Positions 15,381 to 24,175 of a DNA stretch of 33,854 nucleotides are shown here, piece by piece. Positions within the stretch are counted from its first letter, which is position 1. The number at the start of each line of letters is the position of its first letter. Source of the DNA: Gemmatimonadaceae bacterium (GTDB lineage: Bacteria; Gemmatimonadota; Gemmatimonadetes; Gemmatimonadales; Gemmatimonadaceae); NCBI GenBank assembly GCA_014379205.1, contig JACMME010000180.1, positions 1 to 33,854 of the forward strand, given 5' to 3'. The position numbers were made by a program, and so were the translations under genes. The notes under the pieces were generated by a model. The model did not search any database, was not told the DNA's origin, and saw only the letters and a program-made list of their open reading frames with translations.

Positions 15381-16001
15381 ATGTACATGCGGTGTTTCGT
15401 TGCCCTCGGGTTCATTGCTGCATTAAATGCGTGCGCCGTGGAGAAAGGCCAGTCGCACACGGCGAAGCCCAGCGACGAACCGCCTTCAACCACGGCCATC
15501 GTTGACAGCGTATTCCCCGTAGAAGAGGCATTGCGTCGCTTCAGGGCCGACATACCATTGGCTCCGTCAAACCTGTCCGGAGGAGCTCAAACCCGTGAGG
15601 AGCTTGTCAGGAATTTTGTTAGAGCGCTCCAGCAAACGGATACTACCGCACTTGGGCGCATGCTCATCACTCGCGCGGAGTTCGCGTACCTGTACTACCC
15701 CACTTCGCGCGCGTCGCGGCCGCCTTACGAGGAGGCACCCGATCTCAATTATCTTCGCTCGCGAGAGCACAGTGGGAAGGGGATCCGTCGAGCACTCGCC
15801 CTGTTCGCCAGGCGTCCGGCCCAATACGAAGGCTATAGCTGCAGTCCCAAAACTCGAAAGGAAGAAAACAATATTCTCTGGGGGCCGTGTATCGTGAAGG
15901 CCGACACAGGTACTGGGCCACCCGTTGATCTGTCGCTTTTCGGAACGATCATTGAGAGAGAAGGGCAGTTCAAGTTTCTCTCTTACGCCAACCAGCAATA
16001 G
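15381..16001 (+). CDS. Hypothetical lipoprotein
   Basis: 206 aa. A lipoprotein signal with lipobox ALNAC gives Cys18 after cleavage. A Thr/Ser/Pro-rich linker (20-45) precedes a soluble domain. Features include a helical TREELVRNFVRALQQTDTTALGRML (about 71-94), a Tyr-rich AYLYYPTS segment, and two further cysteines (in GYSCSP and GPCIV) that may be disulphide-bonded. I do not recognise the family. The helix-plus-strand layout of the first half loosely recalls NTF2-like or DUF4440-type domains, but this is a guess. Start: ATG 15381 or ATG 15387; TAGTAT at 15375-15380 is placed so that transcription could begin at 15387 (leaderless). Confidence 0.72.
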   Translation: MYMRCFVALGFIAALNACAVEKGQSHTAKPSDEPPSTTAIVDSVFPVEEALRRFRADIPLAPSNLSGGAQTREELVRNFVRALQQTDTTALGRMLITRAEFAYLYYPTSRASRPPYEEAPDLNYLRSREHSGKGIRRALALFARRPAQYEGYSCSPKTRKEENNILWGPCIVKADTGTGPPVDLSLFGTIIEREGQFKFLSYANQQ

Positions 16002-16086
16002 GTGAGGTTGGGCTATAGTGAGCCCGCATGGTGCTACGTGCGTTAGCTGGTTATGATGCTACGTCCAACTCCGGAGCCTTAACCGT

Positions 16087-16359
16087 TTGTTCATAGCCCG
16101 CGTAGTAGGCGACGTTGTATCGACTCATAAGCACGCGCACTTGAGCGGCAAGAAATTGCTCCTGGTGAGGCGGCTCGCTTTGAACGGAACGGAAGAGGGC
16201 GCTGAGTTGATAGCGCTGGACGTCATAGGCGTCGGCAGCGGTGAACGCGTTCTTGTCGTTCAGGAGGGAGGCTCCGCTCGAACGCTTTTTGGCGATCCGG
16301 ATATTCCCGCCCAAGCTGTCGTCGTCGGAGTAGTCGACCGTATCGATCTGGCCGAGTAG
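16087..16359 (+). CDS. EutN/CcmL-family microcompartment vertex protein (BMC-P), copy 2
   Basis: 90 aa, the usual length for the family, with a near-canonical pattern: MFIARVVGDVVSTHK at the N-terminus, LSGKKLLLVRRL (19-30), ELIALDVIGVGSGERVLVVQEGGSAR (about 40-65), and a C-terminal AVVVGVVDRIDL. The GxGERVL and SAR pore-loop motifs are intact, unlike copy 1. The start is TTG 16087, with GGAG ten nt upstream and the family's N-terminus beginning exactly there. It is directly upstream of the DERA gene, evidently one operon. TGCTACGT occurs twice upstream (16032, 16057), flanking a -10-like TATGAT. Pentamers of this family close microcompartment shells. Confidence 0.92.
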   Translation: MFIARVVGDVVSTHKHAHLSGKKLLLVRRLALNGTEEGAELIALDVIGVGSGERVLVVQEGGSARTLFGDPDIPAQAVVVGVVDRIDLAE

Positions 16360-16420
16360 CAAGCCCATGGTTAGTGCCAGAACGCCCGTAGCGCCCATAG
16401 CGGCAAGCGAAAACAAAGGC

Positions 16421-17344
16421 ATGACGCTCGATCTCAACGGTCTGGCGCGGCGTGTGGCGGAAGAACTGGCGAGGGCGGACCAGAAGTCGCATGCCAGAGA
16501 CGGCGCCGCTGGATCGCCCCCTACCTCCGTTTTGCCCAGCGAGGCACGCGCTCCTGCGCCCGCGGGAGTTTCATATGTGCGCGATCAAGCACGCATAGCG
16601 GACTTCATCGATCACACCCTGCTAAAGGCGGAAGCAACTCGGAGCGAAGTGGAGAAACTTTGCGCCGAAGCAAGGGATCAGCGGTTTGCCGCGGTGTGCG
16701 TGAACCCTGTTTGGGTAGAGCTATGCCGGCACCGGCTCAAGGGTTCGCAGGTGAAGGTGGCCACCGTAATTGGCTTTCCGCTTGGCGCGAGCCAATCCGA
16801 GACGAAGGCGGCCGAGGCATCGCTTGCGGTGCGTCAGGGCGCGGATGAAGTGGACATGGTCGCCGCCATAGGCCACATCAAGAGTGGAGACTGGGGGCAC
16901 GTAGCGGCCGACATCAGCGCGGTGGTGCGGGAAGCCGCGGGACGCGTTGTCAAAGTCATCATCGAGTCGGCGGCGCTCTCGCCGGTGGAGATCATCAAGG
17001 CGTGTGCCCTAGCCCGGGAAAGTGGCGCACAGTACGTGAAGACGAGCACCGGATTCCATTCCGCGGGCGGTGCCAGCGCGGAAGCTGTGGCGCTGATGCG
17101 CCTTTCAGTTGGCGACGCGCTTGGGGTGAAGGCTTCCGGGGGCGTTCGCGACTGCGAGACTGCGCTGAAGATGATCGCAGCCGGTGCAACGCGAATCGGA
17201 ACTTCCAGCGGCGTCGCGATGGCGCAATGCCTCGGACGCGGTCCGCTTCCGCTGGGTGAGCTTCTGTCTGGCCCAGGCAGGCATGCCAGCCAATGCGCCA
17301 CGGGCGTCTGCAGCACGGGAGACAAAGCGGCGCAATCGTACTGA
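16421..17344 (+). CDS. deoC: Deoxyribose-phosphate aldolase (DERA) with N-terminal encapsulation-peptide-like extension
   Basis: 307 aa from ATG 16421; an in-frame ATG at 16367, 7 nt after the EutN stop, would add 18 residues with atypical codon use. The class I aldolase barrel starts at about residue 58 (IADFIDHTLLKAEAT). The Schiff-base lysine is Lys207 in YVKTSTGF, with Lys237 in VKASGGVRD and Asp145 in DEVDMV, matching E. coli Lys167, Lys201 and Asp102. It splits 2-deoxyribose-5-phosphate into acetaldehyde and glyceraldehyde-3-phosphate. Usual DeoC lacks the first 55 residues. Here an amphipathic helix LDLNGLARRVAEELAR (3-18) is followed by an Ala/Pro/Ser-rich linker, the design of microcompartment cargo tags. 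The adjacent vertex gene supports encapsulation. Confidence 0.95.
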   Translation: MTLDLNGLARRVAEELARADQKSHARDGAAGSPPTSVLPSEARAPAPAGVSYVRDQARIADFIDHTLLKAEATRSEVEKLCAEARDQRFAAVCVNPVWVELCRHRLKGSQVKVATVIGFPLGASQSETKAAEASLAVRQGADEVDMVAAIGHIKSGDWGHVAADISAVVREAAGRVVKVIIESAALSPVEIIKACALARESGAQYVKTSTGFHSAGGASAEAVALMRLSVGDALGVKASGGVRDCETALKMIAAGATRIGTSSGVAMAQCLGRGPLPLGELLSGPGRHASQCATGVCSTGDKAAQSY

Positions 17345-17349
17345 CCGGC

Positions 17350-17361
17350 CCCGGTACCGGG
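17350..17361. terminator. Possible bidirectional hairpin between deoC and phoU
   Basis: CCCGGTACCGGG is a perfect 12-bp palindrome, extended by flanking G/C, in the 75-bp convergent gap. There is no T-tract and little loop, so it is a weak candidate. Confidence 0.25.
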
Positions 17362-17419
17362 CTGTTAGTGCGTAAACTGGTGCTTGCTTGTTCTCCCTGA
17401 TGATCTACCCACCACCACG

Positions 17420-18115
17420 CTACGAAGCCCTCTCCTCGTTGTGGTGCTTGATCTGCTTCCCCTCCGCGAGATAGACCGCATCCTCCGCAATGTTCGTGGC
17501 GAGGTCTGCGACGCGCTCGAGATTCCGGCTCACCAGGAACAACTCCATTGCGGCTGAGATCGTGTGGGGATTCTCCATCATGTGCGTCACGAGGATGCGG
17601 AACACTCCGTCGTGCAGGGAGTCAACCTGGTCATCACGCCGGCATACCTCACGCGCAAGGGCGCCGTCCGCGCGTACGAACGCGTCGAGCGCATCCCCCA
17701 GCATCTCCCTGGCTCGCCGCGCCATCTCCTCGATTTCCGGGTCCGGCATGATCGCCTGTCCCAGAGCGGAGAGACGTTCGACGGATTGCGCGATGTTAAC
17801 CGCATGATCCCCGACGCGCTCCAGGTCACTGGAGATCTTGATTGCGCTGATGATGAACCTCAGGTCGCGAGCCATAGGTTGCTGCAGCGCGAGCAGGGCG
17901 ATGCCGAGTTGCTCGATCTCGATCTCCAGTTGGTCGACTTCAGCGTCGGCGACTATCACCGCTTCAGCCTTGGCGGCGTCGCGAGAGAGAAGCGCATCAA
18001 CCGCGAGATCCACCAGTGATTCCGCACGCTCTGACATCGCCAGAAGACGCTGCTTGAGCGTGTCCAGCTGCTGATGAAAGTGGCGATATCCTGTAGTTGC
18101 CTCGAGAACGCTCAT
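17420..18115 (-). CDS. phoU: Phosphate-system regulatory protein PhoU
   Basis: 231 aa, all helical, with two PhoU repeats. The paired metal-binding motifs are [13 protein letters not shown] (Glu99, Asp103) and [15 protein letters not shown] (Glu200, Asp204). PhoU damps PhoR kinase activity and restrains Pst when phosphate is plentiful. The ATG overlaps the stop of the second pstB by 4 nt (ATGA), so it is the last gene of the pst operon, the usual place. Length and motifs are complete. Confidence 0.96.
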   Translation of the reverse strand: MSVLEATTGYRHFHQQLDTLKQRLLAMSERAESLVDLAVDALLSRDAAKAEAVIVADAEVDQLEIEIEQLGIALLALQQPMARDLRFIISAIKISSDLERVGDHAVNIAQSVERLSALGQAIMPDPEIEEMARRAREMLGDALDAFVRADGALAREVCRRDDQVDSLHDGVFRILVTHMMENPHTISAAMELFLVSRNLERVADLATNIAEDAVYLAEGKQIKHHNEERAS

Positions 18116-18939
18116 CCGAATCTCCCCGTCAAATAGGCTTCCGTGCGTTGCTCACGCGGGCTCGTGAATAGTTGCTCCGTGATGCCCGCCTCGACCAGGT
18201 GGCCGAGGTAGAAAAACGCGGCGTGGTTCGACACTCGTGCTGCCTGTTGCAGATTGTGCGTTACAATCACGATGGTCAACTCCGCCTTCAGTTCGTACAA
18301 CAGTTCTTCTACGCGCTGCGTAGCGATTGGGTCCAGCGCGCTGGCTGGCTCGTCCAGCAGCAGTACCTCCGGGTTGTTGGCCAACGCTCGCGCGATGCAG
18401 AGCCGCTGCTGCTGGCCTCCCGATAATGTAAGTGCGCTCGCTCGCAATCGATCCTTGGCTTCGTCCCAAAGTGCTGCTCTTCGAAGCGATTGCTCCACGA
18501 TCTCGTCGAGTGTTGCGCCATCGCGCGTGCCGTTTATGCGAGGTCCGTACGCGACATTGTCGTATATGGATTTCGGAAAGGGATTCCAGCGCTGAAACAC
18601 CATCCCCACCCGTTGCCGAAGAGCCACGACATCCACTCGCGATGCGTAGATGTCGGTGTTATCGAGTAGCAGCAACCCGTCGGTGCGAACGCCGGGAATC
18701 ACATCGTTCAAACGGTTGATCGAGCGCAAAAAAGTGGATTTGCCGCACCCTGACGGCCCTACGAGCGCTGTGACCGAGCGAGGCGGAATAAGCAGGCTGA
18801 CCTTGTGGAGCGCCTGCACCTTTCCGTACCAGAAGCTGAAGTCGTCTGCCGTTATGGTGCCGGGATGCGTCTGGCCGACTGCCGCCTTGGGCGTGGCCAG
18901 TACCTGAGAACGTTGCGGACCTGCGGACGCAGCGCTCAT
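18112..18939 (-). CDS. pstB: Phosphate ABC transporter ATPase PstB, second copy
   Basis: 275 aa. Walker A is GPSGCGKST, the signature is [16 protein letters not shown], Walker B is [11 protein letters not shown], and the H-loop is [14 protein letters not shown]. The PstB-specific Q-loop [23 protein letters not shown] is canonical, making this the more typical of the two copies. A 30-residue N-terminal extension precedes the ABC domain. It powers phosphate import through PstC/PstA. Its start overlaps the stop of the upstream pstB by 4 nt, and its stop overlaps phoU. Both copies end RTEAY(I/L)TGRFG. Confidence 0.96.
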   Translation of the reverse strand: MSAASAGPQRSQVLATPKAAVGQTHPGTITADDFSFWYGKVQALHKVSLLIPPRSVTALVGPSGCGKSTFLRSINRLNDVIPGVRTDGLLLLDNTDIYASRVDVVALRQRVGMVFQRWNPFPKSIYDNVAYGPRINGTRDGATLDEIVEQSLRRAALWDEAKDRLRASALTLSGGQQQRLCIARALANNPEVLLLDEPASALDPIATQRVEELLYELKAELTIVIVTHNLQQAARVSNHAAFFYLGHLVEAGITEQLFTSPREQRTEAYLTGRFG

Positions 18940-19778
18940 CCAAACCGGCCGGTGATGTATGCTTCCGTGCGTGAGTCCGAGGGAGAGGTGAAGAGCTGGC
19001 GTGTCGGCGCCGTCTCTATGAGCTCGCCGTTGAGGAAAAAAGCCGTTCTACTGGAGACTCGTGCCGCCTGCTGCATGTTATGCGTCACCACGACGATCGT
19101 CATTTCTCCCTCAAGCTCGTGCAGCAGCTCCTCGATCCTCTGAGTGCTGATGGGGTCGAGGGAGGCGGTCGGCTCATCCAGTAAAATTACCTCCGGCTCG
19201 GTTGCGAGAGCTCGTGCAATGCAAAGCCTCTGCTGTTGGCCTCCCGACAACGCGACGGCACTCGTGCGCAAACGGTCCTTGACTTCCTCCCATAGCGCAG
19301 CGCGCCGCAGCGCACGCTCCACTATCTCATCGGTCCGCCGGGGTGTGCTGGCACCATTGGCCGTCACCTTGAGACCCGCTGCCACGTTGTCCCTGATCGA
19401 CATCGTGGGAAATGGCGTGGGTCGCTGGAAGACCATTCCGATGTGTTTGCGCACGGCTATGGGGTTCGCGCTTTTTGCGTAGATGTCCAAAGCCTTGCCG
19501 TCGCGCGCCGTAAGAACAACGCGTCCGTCAACGCGGGCCCCCTGTATGGTCTCGTGCATGCGGTTGAGGCAACGAAGAAAAGTCGATTTGCCGCATCCCG
19601 AAGGTCCGATGATCGCCGTCACGCTTCTATCCGGCACGCCGAGGGTGATTCCGCGTATCGCCGCCGCCGAGCCGAAGTATGCAGTCAGTCCTTCCGATGC
19701 CAACCGCTGAATGTCTGTGACATGGTGCTGTCCACCGGATGCCAGAGCGCCGCTGGTAAGCGAACTGTTAGTCGCCAT
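18936..19778 (-). CDS. pstB: Phosphate ABC transporter ATPase PstB, first copy
   Basis: 280 aa. Complete ATPase motifs: Walker [10 protein letters not shown] (58-66), [16 protein letters not shown], Walker [12 protein letters not shown], and [14 protein letters not shown]. The Q-loop reads [21 protein letters not shown], diverged from the canonical PstB, and an insertion ([16 protein letters not shown]) follows Walker A. It starts 11 bp inside the end of pstA, with GGAGC upstream. With an intact active site it should hydrolyse ATP, so it may pair with the second copy as a heterodimer or provide an alternative transporter. Confidence 0.94.
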   Translation of the reverse strand: MATNSSLTSGALASGGQHHVTDIQRLASEGLTAYFGSAAAIRGITLGVPDRSVTAIIGPSGCGKSTFLRCLNRMHETIQGARVDGRVVLTARDGKALDIYAKSANPIAVRKHIGMVFQRPTPFPTMSIRDNVAAGLKVTANGASTPRRTDEIVERALRRAALWEEVKDRLRTSAVALSGGQQQRLCIARALATEPEVILLDEPTASLDPISTQRIEELLHELEGEMTIVVVTHNMQQAARVSSRTAFFLNGELIETAPTRQLFTSPSDSRTEAYITGRFG

Positions 19779-20697
19779 GAGCTCCGAACCGCTGTCGGGT
19801 CGCGAAGCGAGCCGCCACGCCGATCACCAGAATAAGAGATATCAGCACGAGAGCCCCCGCCCACGCAAGCGCATGCCACTCTTCATAGGGGCTCTTCGCA
19901 TACTCGAATATCTGGAGTGGCAGCGCCGCAATTGGTTCCGCAAGCGACACAGACCAGAACTGATTACCCAAAACCGTGAAAAGCAGGGGCGCTGTCTCCC
20001 CGGCAATGCGGGCCATCGCAACCAGTGCACCCGTAACTATGCCCGGGCCGGCAGTGCGTACCACGATCGTCAAGGAGGTTCGCCACTTGGAATAGCCCAG
20101 CGCGAGTGCGGCCTCTCTAAGCGCAACCGGCACCAATCGCACCATCTCTTCAGTGGTGCGCGTCAACATGGGAATCATCATGGCTCCAAGGGCGACGGCT
20201 CCAGCGAGCGCCGAGAAGTGCCCCACTGGCCGCACGAGGAACTGCCAGGCGAATATTCCCATCACGATCGATGGGAGGCCGTTCAGGACGTCCGAGAGAT
20301 AGCGTACGGCGTTCGCAAGTCTGGCGCCGCGGCGCTCCGCGAGGTAGAGGCCGGCCCCGACCCCGATGGGAAGTCCGATTGCGGAAGCCGCACCAATCAG
20401 GATCAGAGTGCCGACGATCGCATTTGCCATTCCTCCGCCGGCTTCGCCGACGGGCCGCGGCATCTTTGTGAAAAAAGCTGGCGTGAGCGACGTAATGCCG
20501 AGCCGCATGAGGTGGAACAGAATGAAGAGCAGTGGAAGAGTCGCGGCAATGGCGGCAAGGAAGAGCAGGGATAACATCACCGCATTCACGATGCGCCGCC
20601 TTTGCACGGTACCAAGCGTGCGTTCCGCGAAGGCCCGCTGCCTGTCGCTCGGGCGATGCGGACGATCAGGCGCTGGCGCGATTGCGGGCGCGCTCAC
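19768..20697 (-). CDS. pstA: Phosphate ABC transporter permease PstA
   Basis: 309 aa from GTG 20697, chosen because it overlaps the pstC stop as GTGA like other junctions here; an ATG at 20739 would force a 46-bp overlap. A proline-rich cytosolic N-terminus is followed by about six membrane segments. The ABC-permease EAA loop is [20 protein letters not shown], and [12 protein letters not shown] and [10 protein letters not shown] are typical PstA motifs. It forms the transmembrane channel with PstC. It is in the middle of the pst operon. Confidence 0.95.
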   Translation of the reverse strand: MSAPAIAPAPDRPHRPSDRQRAFAERTLGTVQRRRIVNAVMLSLLFLAAIAATLPLLFILFHLMRLGITSLTPAFFTKMPRPVGEAGGGMANAIVGTLILIGAASAIGLPIGVGAGLYLAERRGARLANAVRYLSDVLNGLPSIVMGIFAWQFLVRPVGHFSALAGAVALGAMMIPMLTRTTEEMVRLVPVALREAALALGYSKWRTSLTIVVRTAGPGIVTGALVAMARIAGETAPLLFTVLGNQFWSVSLAEPIAALPLQIFEYAKSPYEEWHALAWAGALVLISLILVIGVAARFATRQRFGAHGD

Positions 20698-21686
20698 GGT
20701 CGTCCGCTCCCCGTCCGGCCGACCTGCCAAACCAGCCATCGCGCAATGCCATTGACGATCATGGTGATGACGAAGAGAGTCAGTCCAACCGCCATGAGTG
20801 CAGACAGATGCAGGTCACTCGATGCCTCGGCAAACTCATTCGCTATCAGCGAAGCCATCGTGTAGCCAGGCGCGAGAAGGGACGCCGAAATCTCATGGCG
20901 ATTGCCGATAAGCATCGTGACCGCCATGGTCTCGCCAAGTGCTCGACCAAGTCCGAGTATGATTCCGCCTATGATGCCGGACTTTGCGTACGGTATGACT
21001 GCACCCCGAATCATCTCCCAACGCGTGGCGCCCAGTGCCAGGGCCGCCTCTCGCTGCGAACGCGGCACGGCAAGCAGCACCTCGCGCGATATGGCTGAGA
21101 TGTATGGAAGCACCATCACTGCCAATATCAGTCCGGCAGCCAGCATGCTTGGCCCATACGCGGGGCCGCTGAAAAAGACAGTTCCTCCCAATCCGAGCGT
21201 ATCTCTGAGAAAAGGCATGAGCGTCTCGCGCAGGAACGGCAGGAGCACAAAAATACCCCACAGACCGTACACAACACTGGGGATGGCTGCCAGCAAATCC
21301 ACCAGGAATGCGACAGGCTGGCGAACCCGGCGTGGCGCCAGATCTGATAGAAAGAGGGCGACACCGACTCCCAGCGGCGTAGCCACAATCAGCGCTATGA
21401 TGGAAGTGACCACAGTGCCGTAAATGGCCGGCGCGGCGCCGTAGATACCCGCCACCGGATTCCAGGTGCTGCTCGTGAGAAATGCGAAGCCGAAGCGGCG
21501 GAAGGCTGGCCAGCCCGCAAGCCCAAGTGCTATGACGAGTAGCAGAAGCAGCGCTGGTATGCACAGCGCGAATGCGGTGAGCACCCACGTATAGACGCGG
21601 TCTGCGATCGCCGAGCCCACGATACGGAGCGGCCGCGGCGCATCATCGCCATTGGCGATGACGGCCGCCCCGTCACCTTCACTCAC
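20694..21686 (-). CDS. pstC: Phosphate ABC transporter permease PstC
   Basis: 330 aa with six predicted membrane segments (the first at about 33-58). Motifs typical of PstC: TSSTWNPVAGIYGAAPAIYGT, AAIPSVVYGLWGIFVLLP, the EAA loop [19 protein letters not shown], and GRALGETMAVTMLIGN. It is the partner of PstA in the inner-membrane channel. The start is GTG 21686, overlapping the pstS stop (GTGA), so it is translationally coupled. Confidence 0.96.
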   Translation of the reverse strand: MSEGDGAAVIANGDDAPRPLRIVGSAIADRVYTWVLTAFALCIPALLLLLVIALGLAGWPAFRRFGFAFLTSSTWNPVAGIYGAAPAIYGTVVTSIIALIVATPLGVGVALFLSDLAPRRVRQPVAFLVDLLAAIPSVVYGLWGIFVLLPFLRETLMPFLRDTLGLGGTVFFSGPAYGPSMLAAGLILAVMVLPYISAISREVLLAVPRSQREAALALGATRWEMIRGAVIPYAKSGIIGGIILGLGRALGETMAVTMLIGNRHEISASLLAPGYTMASLIANEFAEASSDLHLSALMAVGLTLFVITMIVNGIARWLVWQVGRTGSGRP

Positions 21687-22771
21687 GTGCCGGAGCCGAC
21701 CGTGATGGTGCCCAGACGCTCAGTCAGTCGCGAGGCCATGGAAGCGGGAAGGGGAGCGTAATCCATTGAGCCCGCGACGCCCTGCCCATCCGTCATCGCC
21801 CACTTGAGGAAATCCACAAGCTTTCGCCCCTTCTCCTGGTCTGCCTGCTTCTGGTAAACGAGCAGCCAGGTGAATGAAGAAATCGGATAAGCCTGCGCTC
21901 CAGGGGCGTTGACGATAGAAAGGCGATAGTCGGTATCGGGCGCGAGCCGCTCCGCGGCACCGGCCGCTGCAGCAGTCACTGTTTCCACTGAGGGTTCAAC
22001 AAAATTACCAGCGGCATTTTGCACGGAGGCAAATGGCAGCTTGTTCTGCTTGGCATAGATCAGTTCAGTATATCCGATGGCTCCCGGTGTCTGCTTCACC
22101 TGACCGGTTACACCTTCGTTGCCTTTGGCGCCCAGCCCCGCAGGCCATTGCACCTCTTTGCCTCTGGAAGGTCCCGAGGCCCAGGGGGCGCTGATTGTCG
22201 CTAAATAATCCGTGAAGATGAAAGTGGTACCACTGCCATCCGAGCGATGCACCACCAGTATGTCGGCGTCGGGAAGCGACGTGCCGACATTCAAGCCGGC
22301 AATGCGCTTGTCGTTCCACTTCTTGATTTTGCCAAGGTAGATATCGGCTATCACCGGTCCTGTGAGCTTGAGCTGCTGTGTAATTCCGGGCACGTTGTAA
22401 ATGAGAACCACTGCTCCAAGCACCGAGGGTATATGCAGGATCGGACCCTTTGCCTTTGCCATCTCTTCGTCTGTCATCGGGCTGTCGGTAGCACCGAAAT
22501 CGACAGTGCCCTCAGTGAGCTGTCGAATGCCTCCACCGGATCCAATAGACCCATAATTGATCTTTATCCCGGTGTTGTTCGCGTAGTCGGAGAACCACTT
22601 GCTGTAGAGGGGATAGGGAAACGTCGCACCGGCGCCCGTCAGTGAAACACCAGATGTGGAAGCCTTTCCGGCGGTATCCGCTGAACTGCTCTCGTCGCCC
22701 GGGGCGCAAGCGAGCGCAAATACCGCGGCCGTGGTCGCGACAATGAATCGCATCACTCTAATGTGCTCCAT
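21683..22771 (-). CDS. pstS: Phosphate-binding lipoprotein PstS
   Basis: 362 aa. A lipoprotein signal ends VFALAC, giving Cys22, followed by a Ser/Asp-rich linker, so the protein is membrane-anchored rather than freely periplasmic. Phosphate-binding motifs include LTGAGATFPYPLYSKWF, YGSIGSGGGIRQL, DFGATDSPM and HRSDGSGTTFIFTDYL. It delivers phosphate to PstCA. ATG 22771 has AGAGG upstream; ATG 22753 is an alternative still leaving a full signal. It is the first gene of pstSCABB-phoU, downstream of the porin gene, with a Pho-box candidate in between. Confidence 0.97.
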   Translation of the reverse strand: MEHIRVMRFIVATTAAVFALACAPGDESSSADTAGKASTSGVSLTGAGATFPYPLYSKWFSDYANNTGIKINYGSIGSGGGIRQLTEGTVDFGATDSPMTDEEMAKAKGPILHIPSVLGAVVLIYNVPGITQQLKLTGPVIADIYLGKIKKWNDKRIAGLNVGTSLPDADILVVHRSDGSGTTFIFTDYLATISAPWASGPSRGKEVQWPAGLGAKGNEGVTGQVKQTPGAIGYTELIYAKQNKLPFASVQNAAGNFVEPSVETVTAAAAGAAERLAPDTDYRLSIVNAPGAQAYPISSFTWLLVYQKQADQEKGRKLVDFLKWAMTDGQGVAGSMDYAPLPASMASRLTERLGTITVGSGT

Positions 22772-22826
22772 GTTTGAAGAACCTCTGGAAGCTATAGTTT
22801 CGGCGAGGTGGCGAGAAAGGCGTTAC

Positions 22827-22866
22827 GTAACGTGTGTGTCACAGTAAAATAGGTCAGCGGTAACAG
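22827..22866 (-). promoter_or_regulatory. Pho-box-like repeats and palindrome upstream of pstS
   Basis: On the minus strand CTGTTAC (22866-22860), CTGTGAC (22844-22838) and ACGTTAC (22833-22827) lie at 22- and 11-bp phase. The last overlaps a perfect 12-bp palindrome CGTTACGTAACG (22821-22832). CTATAGC at 22797 is a -10-like sequence about 29 bp nearer to pstS. Confidence 0.55.
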
Positions 22867-22888
22867 GCACAACGCCTCCGGCAGGCAC

Positions 22889-24040
22889 TCAGAAGTGCAC
22901 GGTCATTGCCGTACGAATCCCGGCCGTTGACGGTCCGTTTCGCTCGAAATGCTGCCTCTCGTACGCGACGCGGAAAATGGTGGAGCTGTTCAGGTACAGA
23001 CCGAGCACAGCTGTGAGAAGAGCGGAAGCATCCTTATCCGTTTCACTGTCTGGATCAGCCGTATCAAAGCGAAGAGCTGGCTCAATGGCGTACAAGCCAA
23101 CCCGTGCTAGCCTAAAGTGATATGCTGAGACCACAGACAGCCCACTCATGCTCGGCAATCCGTTCCTGAATGCCTCCCCGCGCATATAGTCGGCCACGGC
23201 GAAGAATCCGGCGTCTCCTGGTTTTCCCCAGGAAGCATCAAGACCGAAGGCGTTGTTCCGGAATGCTGAATCCGGCGTACCAGCCGGAGCAGGAGGCGCC
23301 GGCTGTGGAGGAGTTACAATACCGTCGTGCGAGAAGTATGACGCGCCCAAATTGACCTTCGAACCGACGCTCGAAGTCAAACGCACTCCGAAAGATTTCG
23401 AGTTGTTGTTGTCGATGAAGCTTTCGCCGGTTCCGTTGTAGAGACCCACCTGGGCGGTGGCGACGGACCCGAGCTTCCCCAACACGCTGATACCTACGTC
23501 GTGGGAAAGAAATCCAGCGCGCTCGAAGTAATTGTTCGAGCCTTGAGGAAGGAGCCCGCGCCCAGCGCCTCGTTCTATGGATGGAAGATTATTCGCTGAT
23601 AAAAGCTCGTAACGGTTGAACGGCCGCTTTTCCTGGCCAAAGCGCAGCTTCACCTGTGACGCCCCCACTTCCGAACTCAGTATCACATCGATATAAGCAT
23701 CTCGAAGCCGCAGATTGGGCTCGCGGCCTCCGCCGTTCTCAAAGGAAGGTTGGACGATGAACGAGACACGTTCCGATAGCTTGCCCGCAATTTCGATTCG
23801 TGCTCGCCGCGTGAAAAAGCTGCTTTTAGGGCCGGGATTACCGAAGCCGGCGGTAGCGTATTCATCGTTATCGAAGTAATAGCCCTGAAAGTGAAGTCGC
23901 GCCGCAACCTTGAAGGAGGGATAGGAAGGGGGCTTGCTGGCGGCGGCCTCCGTCTGCGCGGAGAGGGTGCGACTGAGACACAGGATAGCGATCAGCCCGG
24001 CAATCCGGTGCGGGAAACGTGGGCGCCAATGTTGGTGCAT
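22889..24040 (-). CDS. Phosphate-selective porin (OprP/OprO family)
   Basis: 383 aa with a signal peptide (hydrophobic core GLIAILCLS, cleavage near LSAQ). The mature part shows alternating amphipathic strands and ends in Phe (TAMTVHF), the usual barrel-assembly signal. Family motifs: FFTRRARIEIAGKLSERVSFIVQPSF near the N-terminus, LRDAYIDV, LRFGQEKRPFNRYE and the central DVGISVLGKL. OprP/OprO trimers pass phosphate or polyphosphate across the outer membrane. Its place just before pstS suggests joint expression. The 135-bp gap to phoR has one GTCAC but no convincing phased array. Confidence 0.93.
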   Translation of the reverse strand: MHQHWRPRFPHRIAGLIAILCLSRTLSAQTEAAASKPPSYPSFKVAARLHFQGYYFDNDEYATAGFGNPGPKSSFFTRRARIEIAGKLSERVSFIVQPSFENGGGREPNLRLRDAYIDVILSSEVGASQVKLRFGQEKRPFNRYELLSANNLPSIERGAGRGLLPQGSNNYFERAGFLSHDVGISVLGKLGSVATAQVGLYNGTGESFIDNNNSKSFGVRLTSSVGSKVNLGASYFSHDGIVTPPQPAPPAPAGTPDSAFRNNAFGLDASWGKPGDAGFFAVADYMRGEAFRNGLPSMSGLSVVSAYHFRLARVGLYAIEPALRFDTADPDSETDKDASALLTAVLGLYLNSSTIFRVAYERQHFERNGPSTAGIRTAMTVHF

Positions 24041-24175
24041 GGATCTTTGCCTGGTTGATCGGCGGGGCGCGTGAAGGCAGCGTGCCCTTTCGCGGGCCGA
24101 CCCAAGCTATCCGAACCTCAGGGCCGGCGCCAGAATCCGTCACGCTCCGTCCTAAGGGGCGGAGGCAGGCCCCGA

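Noticed and set aside
16051-16437. 128-codon minus-strand ORF with a membrane-like segment opposite the second eutN gene
   Set aside because: The plus-strand frame matches the EutN/CcmL family along its whole length and has a ribosome site; the antisense frame matches nothing and overlaps the 5' region before deoC.
20893-21588. 231-codon minus-strand ORF in another frame of pstC
   Set aside because: PstC has all permease motifs in its own frame; the overlapping frame reads as a Ser/His/Arg-rich shadow.
24041-24175. Pho box between phoR and the porin gene
   Set aside because: A single GTCAC at 24139 has no partner 11 bp away on either side; the porin may be read from the upstream operon or an unseen promoter.
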